A stretch of 61,500 bases of DNA from Adiantum capillus-veneris (lineage: Eukaryota > Streptophyta > Polypodiopsida > Polypodiales > Pteridaceae). Below the pieces are notes generated by a model, which saw nothing but the letters and a program-made list of their open reading frames with translations, ran no database searches and was not told where the DNA came from. Both the position numbers and the translations under genes were made by a program. Below, one piece after another: positions 53,947 to 61,500 of this stretch (position 1 is its first letter; each line of letters starts with the position of its first letter). Where the stretch lies: the NCBI GenBank assembly GCA_014529385.2, contig CM043944.1, positions 46,237,768-46,299,267 of the forward strand, read 5' to 3'.

Positions 53947-54705
53947 TGGTATCAAAGCTGTGTGCTCCTTGAAGGCCTTGGCGTGGAGGAGCAAAGAGGA
54001 GAAGAACCTCCCTTGTGGCGTTTCCCCCGCACTGTCGCAGCCCAAAACGCCGTTGTCCTTAGCGTTTTGCTGCCAAAGCCCTCTTTGCCCTTCTGCGCGT
54101 TTCAGAACGCCACATGTGAGCAACTCCTTAGCGACGACTCTCCCAGCCCCTACGTGTTGAAACATTGCTTGCTGCCACCTGTGTAGAAAACGCACCTGCG
54201 TTTTGAAACACCACTGTTAACGAGCCCCCCCCCCCCCCGCCCGTCCCTTGTGTTCAAGACGCCACTTTGCAATGCCATCCCACATTGCCACCCCTTTTAC
54301 TAGCGTTTTAAAACGCTGTTTCTAGCGGGCATGGGTGGTTGTCCTTGGGCGACCGATTGCGCGGCGAGGCGAGATGACAAGGCAAAGGGGAAGAGAGGGT
54401 GTTAGAATTTTGACACTGCCTCGGTGGCCTGTGAAAGGCGGATTAAGGTGCAGTTTGGGAGACGAAGAGACAGTTATTGGAGCCGCTTGGGAATGGCAGA
54501 GGAGAGGATCGGCATGGGAAATGGAATAGCTTGGAGCTGTTGCGGCTTGGGATTTTTGTGGCCTATTGGAGTGCGAGAATGTACGAGATTACCAAGTTTT
54601 GCAACTTCAACACTGGCGCCCCCTGCTTGAGCAGTCGTGACGGCAACGACCAAAGGCAACAAGTGGCTATGGATAACGGATTGTCAACCATCCATTTAGC
54701 GGCCT

Positions 54706-55296
54706 ATGCAACGGCAGATACAGTTCTCAAGGAACTCGACAGTTTGTTTGGCTCGAGTTTGTGAAGTCAAAAGCAAATGGAGGAGTTCGCTAGAGGACAG
54801 CGACAAAGGTCAGTTGGACAAGGATGGCCGTACTAGTACTCAATTAGCTGCCCCGATACTCGAGAGGTACGACCATAGTTATGATTGTGATTCGACGCTT
54901 TGTTTGGCTCGGGAATTGGAAGCCAAAGGCAAAAGCAAGAATTCACTTGAAGACAAAGTCAAAGGCAAGCTGGACAAAGGTTACGGTAATAAAGCTTTGA
55001 CAGAGGAGATCGACATAGCACACGTGGCGGTGGCCACAGTGGACCTATCTCTTGGAGTAGTACCTTTCCTTTGTATAGCAATTGTCTACATTGCTTGTGA
55101 CGACATCCTAATATGGAGATTTCTTGGCGGTTGGAATTCCCTAGGTTGCTTCTACGCTCGTGGAGTAGTGGACATCGTAGCAGACATCTTCATTGTGGCC
55201 CTCACATGTTTTTTGGTAGTGACGGTTTGTTCAACATTAGATGCTAAGGGGGGTATTAGAATATTCAACACTTCTTGGTGCCTTAATATGATATAG
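54706..55296 (+). CDS. LARD3 internal reading frame, unknown function
   Basis: This 196-codon frame does not resemble gag or pol. Its first half has two related acidic/basic segments (LARVCEVKSKWRSSLED and LARELEAKGKSKNSLED). Its second half has two hydrophobic stretches long enough to span a membrane (around LSLGVVPFLCIAIVYIA and VADIFIVALTCFLVVTV). It may be a captured host fragment, an element-specific accessory protein, or chance. No start context favours translation, and upstream 53960-54700 is GC-rich with repeated GCGTTTT motifs. Confidence 0.35.
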   Translation: MQRQIQFSRNSTVCLARVCEVKSKWRSSLEDSDKGQLDKDGRTSTQLAAPILERYDHSYDCDSTLCLARELEAKGKSKNSLEDKVKGKLDKGYGNKALTEEIDIAHVAVATVDLSLGVVPFLCIAIVYIACDDILIWRFLGGWNSLGCFYARGVVDIVADIFIVALTCFLVVTVCSTLDAKGGIRIFNTSWCLNMI

Positions 55297-55818
55297 GGCA
55301 TACTTATCTCAAATGATAGGTGTCACCACTAGCTTGAGCCAGAGAGAGACTTGTGAGTGGCAGAGAGGGGCAAGCAATGCTCCCTATAATTAATTTGGAC
55401 CCTTGTGTTGGAGTTCAAGTTATTGGTGTTTGGACCGGTAGGTTGGAGTTAAATGCACATGCATCTGGCAGGGAATCGATCAGACGTCTAAAACACTATG
55501 GATGGGCGCACCAGTTCATTGTTGTTGGTCGGATCATGGAGAGGATGTGTTCCATAGTTGATTATCTTGGAGTTTTATGTTTTGGACGCGATGTGTTCAC
55601 AGTTCACGAATAGGAATTATTGGACGTAGTATGATCTACAGTTCAAAGTTTCTACCAAGGCAACCGATGCTTGAGATGGCATTACTTTCAGGTACAAAGT
55701 TGAGGAGAGAAACACCGAGGTGTATCCAGTTGTGCAAGGCCTTCTATTGGGGTGTCCATGGTAGCTTCTTCATCGACTTGGTCTCACTCTTGATGTCCAC
55801 TATGAGCTGCAAAGAGGG

Positions 55819-56009
55819 TGTTAAAGTTTAGGCATCTCAAGTGAACTGCCCAATGTGATCCCATTATTTAGTTTGGCTTTTTGGTATTTATTATACTTCT
55901 TTGTCAAAGTCTTGGGTAGGGCAATTTACTAGGATTGCTATATAAGCAACCCCTTGCCTCCATTGTATACACATTTAGTTATTCATTGTCAAGGTTGATT
56001 GGTTCAAGA

Positions 56010-56078
<69 letters not shown>

Positions 56079-56114
56079 CTTGGTCTCTACGCTTCCGCAT
56101 CGTCGACTTTGACA
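55819..56114 (+). repeat. LARD3 right LTR
   Basis: 296 bp, TGTTAAAGTTTAGGC...CGACTTTGACA, nearly identical to the left LTR except for tract length and a few substitutions. This suggests a relatively recent insertion among the three in LINE copy 2. Confidence 0.9.
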
Positions 56115-56118
56115 CCAT

Positions 56119-57640
56119 GATGGTGCGATAATTTTCGGGAATCATGGGATCTCCTGATTTGAAAATAGGTCAATCGTGGACATTCTCCAAGTCTCAGGAA
56201 AACCCTCATACATGGCGCAATAAACATCATAGCAAGAAGGTCTGCAAGCATATCTCTGGCATGAATGCATTGCTCTGTTACCAGACCATCATGGTCATGT
56301 GCTCTCCCTGTCTTCATCCCGTCAATGGCTTTCCTTACCCTCTCAGAAGTAAAGAAAAAACATGTCTCAGGGCATGTCTCCGATGGGTCCGACAAAGGTG
56401 GCTTCCCTGTAGCTATGTAGAGAGATGTGGCATATTGCCCCCATGTCTCTGTGGAGGTGATGGTTGGTGGTGGTGAATGCTTATGGAATAGTCTCCATGC
56501 CTCGTTTGAATCTTGGCTCATAAACAACTTATACAGATCCCGCGCTAGCTGCGATATATAAGGCCTTTTCTTTCGTCGCACTAGCCGAAGAAAGACAATT
56601 CGTGACTGTCTATGTGTGGTAGTACCCATGATCACCTCTCTCTGCAATCTGATCCTCGTCTCTCTACACTCTCATCATACCAATGTTCTGGGGCATGCTC
56701 CCCGATCATCTCCGTGTAGGCTAATTGTGGGGGCATGCCTTTGATGCTGCATCACGTAGGCGTCTCTGTTAGTATCTGAATGAGCTCATCTAGTGGCCGT
56801 CTTGGCTCCTGATGTACACGAAACCCGTCTCTCTCCCTCGTGAAGGTATACCGAGTGTGTGTGGAGACCTCTCCTAGTGGAGTTGTGCTGATCTGAAACA
56901 TAAGAGTGGAAGACAAGATACCATGATCAAGTGCTACTCCAACTGACCTAGAAATCTTGAAAGGATGGAGCGAGACACGGTTGGGCCATAACATAATCCA
57001 CTATGCTAGCCCCATGTCGGTGTGGAAAATATGTGAAACCTCCCGATGTAGGAAATCTCTGTAGGCCATTCAAAATGGCCAATCCATGTGTAGTCCCCAT
57101 ATCTATCAAGTATTTGCCATACTCATTGTGATCCTCATCGTGTGATAGTCTAGATAAGCCCATCTCTGTAACATCAAGCTCCGTAAGCATCTCCTATGAA
57201 GTATCACAGAATACTATCTGATGATGGGCAGTCCTAGCATTGAAATCCCCCAGTATGATAATGTCACCATTTCTGGAAAACTCTTATATGTCATCATCCA
57301 AGATGGAAAAGGGGGACTGTCCTCTAGGTGGTGCACAACCGATGTACTAGGAGAGAGATAACAAATAGCAATGTGGTGATATCTACCGGTCTCTGCCTTC
57401 AGTCTCACCCACATGTACCTAGCCTGCTCATCCTTGCGTGCTATATGTATCAATGGTTGCAACTCCTCCGCAAAAAAAAACTGCCACTCCCCTTGAGCCC
57501 CGTCCTTGATGCTCTTATCGGGTCTCCTGTCTGCAAGCTGTGTCCCATCTATATCCGCTCACCTATGGCATGGAATGCCCAGGAGCTTGATGTGTCTCAG
57601 AATAGAAAATGATGTCCCTCCCACTGAAACTATCCTCAAA
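56119..57640 (-). pseudogene. LINE copy 2 ORF2 N-terminal part (endonuclease, RT start)
   Basis: Minus-strand frames at 56752-57462 match the endonuclease of copy 1 (ARYMWVRLKAETGRYHHIAI, NGLQRFPTSGGFTYFPHRHG, ASIVDYVMAQP). 56087-56647 matches the linker to RT (MKTGRAHDHDGLVTEQCIHA). Unlike copy 1, sequence continues 5' of the ETHQ-like position, so the endonuclease N-terminus is included. Several stops are present. Confidence 0.8.
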
Positions 57641-57689
57641 GGCACTTACATCAAGGCATAGAGATCCATTAGAGTTCCTGGCAGCCACA

Positions 57690-58460
57690 TTTAATTTAGT
57701 CCCATAGGTCACATACTGTCACGTGGAGCGTCGCTCCATTATCACGACCCTCCTATCTCTATAAAAAGCAGTCTTCCCTTTTTCCCTTGCGCTTTAATCT
57801 CTGGCATTACCTCCTTCATATGAGCAATGTGTGAGAGTGTGAGGTCGTCCCCAAGAAAAATACCAGTCTTCTTAAGAGTGGGTCAAAATCCTTCTTTGCT
57901 TCTAGAGGGGAAGCGGAGGATAAGTGCTTTGTCCTTGGAAGTTTCCCCCTTGCTTTCACTTTTTTTGTTACCTACTCGCCAAGCCTTTGTATGTGTTGGT
58001 GCAATAACCCCCATCATAAACATGAGCTCGTTGACCTCTTCCTCAACATTATCTTGGTCTTTGAGGCCGGTATTCCTCACATGTAAGGAACACACACTCC
58101 TCCTTTGCTCCTCTGCTAGTGTCAAGCTAACTTTTGACTTTATGTAATTATGTCCAATATTTATTTTGTAATTATTTCTTTATTTTTCTCCTCCCCTTTT
58201 TTGATGACCTGCACTTGCTCTTTCGTGGTGTTGAGCTCTTCCAGTACCAATGGTTGGAGTTTCCCTTCTTCATGTGCACTTTGTGAGCGCACCTCTTCAA
58301 GCTCCTTCTTGAGTCGTGCAATCTCCTCATCCTGGCCGTCACCTGATCCTTAAGTATCTTTATTGTGCCTAGGAGGCTGCGGTTGATTTTGCTGATGGTC
58401 TCTTGCATTTCCTCTTTGCATTTTTGGATCATCTTCGAGGGCGTCACCCCTGTTATTTTG
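57690..58460 (-). pseudogene. LINE copy 2 ORF1 (coiled coil and C-terminal domain)
   Basis: On the minus strand, a Glu/Lys-rich heptad-like stretch (DEEIARLKKELEEVRSQS, about 58270-58345) is followed by THTKAWRVGNKKSE (near 57980) and KTGIFLGDDLTLSHIAHM, then KGKTAFYRDRRVVIMER near 57735. A coiled coil followed by such a domain is the layout of L1/Tx1-type ORF1 RNA-binding proteins, which coat the element RNA. Frames are shifted between the blocks. The family-level assignment is from memory of such proteins, not a search. Confidence 0.65.
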
Positions 58461-58883
58461 CTTCCACAGGTCCGGGTCTTCTATTTGTGCACTTGTTTCA
58501 TAATTCGTGCAATTCCTCTGAACCACACTATGTGTACAGTAGCCTTCACCACACTATGCATGCAACATGAGACCTGCACACAGCAACCTGCGTGAACCCT
58601 ACACAGAGTAACCTGCCCGTCTTGCTGCCCGCGCAGGCCTTGTCACAAGCTGGACCTGCACAAGCCCTCAATCTGCTCGCACAGACCACCTGCCCTGCAG
58701 CCCTGCCGGTCGCTCTCAGCAGCCCCCCCGCCCTTCGTGTTCAGCCCTGCCTGCGCGCTGAGAGACAAGATGACCTGTGCGTTGAGAGAGAGACCTGCTG
58801 GGCCTGCTCGTGACCTGCTTGCTGCGTGCGCAACCTGCTAGAGGCCTGCTTGCTCACGTCCTGCTGAACCTGCTCCTGACCTG

Positions 58884-58886
<3 letters not shown>
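58461..58886 (-). repeat. CCTGC-rich region, probable LINE 5' leader
   Basis: More than ten copies of an ACCTGC motif with irregular spacing occur between 58575 and 58886, ending directly at a GA tract. No coding domain is seen. It lies 5' of ORF1 in LINE orientation, so it may be the 5' untranslated region, or an unrelated GC-rich repeat. Confidence 0.45.

Positions 58887-58973
<87 letters not shown>
58887..58973. repeat. (GA)43 microsatellite between LINE copies 2 and 3
   Basis: A pure GA tract; the LINE copy 3 tail (TGAAATGAAATGAAATG on +) begins directly at its right edge. Confidence 0.97.
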
Positions 58974-58976
<3 letters not shown>

Positions 58977-59302
58977 AATGAAATGAAATGTTATATTAAC
59001 GTCTTCAAAAGGCCAAAGTGACCTATGAGACCAGAAAGTTACAATGTGGTGGATCTGATACAAAGTCAGAGTCAGAGTAACAAGATGACAACAATGACAA
59101 AAATGAACTGACAAATGTCACAATAAAATACTATGGAATCCTAAACTACTGGGTGTGAACTAAGCAGCTAGCTGGTATAGCTAGATCACAAGAGATCCAG
59201 CATCGGTCGCTGGCGGATCTCATCAATCTCCTCCATGGTCAATAGTCTGACCGGGCGTCGTGCATGTCGAGCCAAAGTGATCCGAATCCTCTGATGCAGC
59301 CT

Positions 59303-59304
<2 letters not shown>
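58974..59304 (-). mobile_element. LINE copy 3, strongly 5'-truncated
   Basis: About 330 bp matching the 3' ends of copies 1 and 2: the CATTT repeats, GACGTTAATATAACATTT, TTGGCCTTTTGAAGACG, and GGCGGATCTCATCAATCTCC (also near 47310-47330). It breaks off at CTGATGCAGCCTC, where the second GA tract begins, with microhomology CTC/TGAG. It lies between two GA tracts in the same orientation as the other copies. Confidence 0.9.

Positions 59305-59390
<86 letters not shown>
59305..59390. repeat. (GA)43 microsatellite next to helicase acceptor
   Basis: A pure GA tract ending 20 bp before the acceptor AG of the next helicase exon. It occupies the position where a polypyrimidine tract and branch point are expected. 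Confidence 0.97.
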
Positions 59391-59392
<2 letters not shown>

Positions 59393-59395
59393 TGA

Positions 59396-59830
<435 letters not shown>

Positions 59831-59884
59831 TAGCATCTTTTTAAGATGAGGCGGATCCACATTTTCTCATCTATCTTGATGCAG

Positions 59885-60457
59885 GAGAGAGAGCATGCTT
59901 TGCGGTCGTTCCGTACGGGTGTAACACCAATCTTAGTAGCTACTGATGTTGCTGCTCGTGGACTCGACATTCCCCATGTTGGTCATGTCATCAACTTTGA
60001 TCTTCCTAATGACATTGATGACTATGTCCATCGCATTGGGCGAACTGGGCGTGCTGGAAAGTCTGGCCTTGCTACAGCTTTTTTCAATGATAACAATTTA
60101 TCACTGGCGAGGCCACTGGCAGAGCTCATGCAGGAAGCAAATCAGGTTGTACCAGAGTGGTTGATGAAATATGCTGCAAGGGCAAGTTTTGCAGGGAGCA
60201 GTGGAAGGCGCCGTGGTGGAGGATCTAAATTTGGTGGCAGAGATTATCGACGGGACAGTGGTAGAGGCGGCGGCGGTGGGGGGTATGGCGGATATGGTGG
60301 TGGTGGTGGAGGATATACCGGCGGCGGGTATAGTAGAGGGGGCGGCTATGGTGGTGGCTATGGAGGCGGCGGCTATGGAGGTACTGGTGGCTATGGAGGA
60401 AATTATGGAGGAGGATATAGCAGTTATAACACCGGAGCCAATAGTGCATGGGATTGA
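59885..60457 (+). CDS. DEAD-box RNA helicase, 3'-terminal exon
   Basis: The exon starts [20 protein letters not shown] and has motif V ([20 protein letters not shown]) and motif VI ([13 protein letters not shown]). Then come [20 protein letters not shown] and a Ser/Arg- and Gly-rich tail of alternating GGGGY units, with the protein ending SAWD and TGA at 60455-60457. The Gly/Arg tail is typical of plant DDX3-like helicases and mediates RNA and protein contacts. The acceptor is GATGCAG at 59884. No stop or frameshift interrupts any of the four exons. Confidence 0.95.
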   Translation, partial: EREHALRSFRTGVTPILVATDVAARGLDIPHVGHVINFDLPNDIDDYVHRIGRTGRAGKSGLATAFFNDNNLSLARPLAELMQEANQVVPEWLMKYAARASFAGSSGRRRGGGSKFGGRDYRRDSGRGGGGGGYGGYGGGGGGYTGGGYSRGGGYGGGYGGGGYGGTGGYGGNYGGGYSSYNTGANSAWD

Positions 60458-61500
60458 ATTGTTCTCAGTTACAGGAGGCCAAAATCACCAATTGCTTTTG
60501 GGGTTTTTGGATTAATGAGCATTCTCTTGCTGACAATTGGCCATTACTCGTCAATAATGAAAGGCGCTCGCAGTAATACAGTTTTGCCCATTTTATTACC
60601 TACTTGTAATTTTGAGTCACAGGACATGCAACAGGCCAAACCTTTTCTTAGAAGCCTCATCCGTAAAGATGTGATAGAGATACTACACTTTCTTTTTTTC
60701 CCAAAGCATGAGTTTACATGGGCAGCTTTCTCACCTTGTGCGCTGTGCAAATTGGATTTTTTGGATGAGTGTATTTCAGCACAAGACTTGATCTTTGAGT
60801 TCAGGGATTCCTAGCTGGTTGGCAAATGCCGCATGTACAGTATGGTAATCTTAGGTAATTGTAGGTCAGAGGGGTGAGTGCTGTGGGCTGGGAGATGAGA
60901 GGTAGTTCATGTGTTTCATCGGCATTGGCAAGCCACTCTTGCATATGGCGGTGTGTGTCTGTGTGTCTCACCACTTTGTTGTATAGTTGGCCACCAATTT
61001 GTGGATGATCCTCACTCGCAAGTCTGAATTAGAATTCTTTTTCAAGCTCGGCTCATTGTAAGTAGATCTGAGGCAGAAAATGGTGGAAATTGCTTATAAT
61101 CATGAATTGGACATAGGAGTCAAACCAAGGGTGGCAATAAGATGAACAGTGCCCTGAGCCTTGTCTAATCGTATGGGAGTGTTCTCTCCATGCAGGGCTG
61201 GAATGAATTCATGGAAGAGGAATTTCTGTATCCCCTAAGAATTGTTCGTTTAGCTATGGTAACAGAGTAAGACTACATTCTGTGCTATTAGGGGACGATA
61301 TTTTGTACGCAACGAGGTATGGTCAAATTCAAGAAGACAAGATCAACAGGTCGTACCCTTCTAGCTATGTGTTCGAAAAAAAATGGCCAAAAGTTTTCTG
61401 TCTTAATACTGATGTATTAAGATTTCTTACCGAATTTCTCAAAGAAATTCACAAATATCTTACCGACTTCTCAAAGAAATTGAGTTTTCAATGTGTCAAG
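60458..61500 (+). other. Helicase 3' untranslated region and downstream flank
   Basis: No further coding exon is expected after the stop. AATAATGAAA near 60553 is the best polyadenylation-like signal by eye, but several A/T-rich alternatives exist. At about 61428-61485 a ~25-bp segment (TCTTACCGA...TTCTCAAAGAAATT) is repeated in tandem with small changes, possibly the edge of another repeat. No gene is recognised in 60800-61500. Confidence 0.5.

Larger units (their letters stand above)
53647..56114 (+). mobile_element. LARD3: short non-autonomous LTR element inside LINE copy 2
   Basis: LTRs of about 300 bp (53647-53946, 55819-56114) share TGTTAAA...TTTGACA ends. The target duplication CCATG is at 53642-53646 and 56115-56119. 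A primer site lies at 53947-53958 (TGGTATCAAAGC) and a purine tract AAAGAGGG before the right LTR. The 1.87-kb interior encodes no gag or pol domain that I recognise but contains a 196-codon frame with hydrophobic segments (54706-55296). It depends on another element for movement. Confidence 0.92.

Noticed and set aside
60171-60515. 114-codon frame overlapping the helicase 3' exon
   Set aside because: It is an out-of-frame shadow of the Gly-rich tail; the helicase frame has clear homology.

Overview
This is a plant nuclear window, almost certainly from a vascular plant with a large, repeat-rich genome. The evidence is a spliced DEAD-box RNA helicase of the plant RH11/RH37/RH52 (DDX3/Ded1) type, LTR retrotransposons primed by initiator-Met tRNA, Ty3/gypsy elements with a chromodomain tail, Ty1/copia, plant-style hAT and LINE remnants. 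A fern, lycophyte or gymnosperm would fit the very long intron and repeat density, but the species cannot be fixed from the sequence.

The only convincing host gene is the helicase on the + strand. Four exons are visible (41822-42064, 59411-59584, 59663-59782, 59885-60457). They join in frame and carry motifs Ib to VI and a Gly-rich tail. The first two are separated by a 17,346-bp phase-0 intron packed with nested transposons. The N-terminal exons (Q motif, Walker A, motif Ia) are not found, so either the preceding intron is longer than 41 kb or the gene is truncated.

Region by region. 1-12354: an LTR element (A) with a 6.9-kb non-autonomous element with ~2-kb LTRs (LARD1, TSD CATGC) nested in it. 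12355-21600: a degenerate chromovirus (B) that shares its LTR and leader with A and is interrupted by an inverted gypsy copy (G1, TSD AGATG) lacking integrase. 21600-25960: unassigned DNA and a gag-only element (F). 26430-28600: a dead hAT transposase, minus strand. 28640-33480: gypsy element C, cut off in RNase H, followed by an inverted integrase fragment (E). 33956-37847: a LINE copy between GA tracts. 37848-40575: a LARD-like LTR piece and the 5' end of an inverted gypsy (D). 40576-43437: helicase exon and apparently native intron. 43438-46933: inverted copia element. 47069-58886: an old LINE split by three LTR insertions (G2, TSD AGGGT; a solo LTR, TSD GAGAG; LARD3, TSD CCATG). 58974-59304: a short third LINE copy between two GA tracts. 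59411 onward: helicase 3' exons and flank.

Most interesting signals: a LINE family whose three copies lie in (GA)n/(CT)n microsatellites with the same polarity; a solo LTR carrying a perfect five-unit heat-shock element about 230 bp upstream of a TATA box, antisense to the helicase and inside its intron; LTR and gag module swapping; a conserved G-run plus hairpin after AATAAA in two LTR families; and short templated duplications within RT and integrase sequences. Almost all transposon reading frames are broken. Calls rest on reading the sequence, with no database search.
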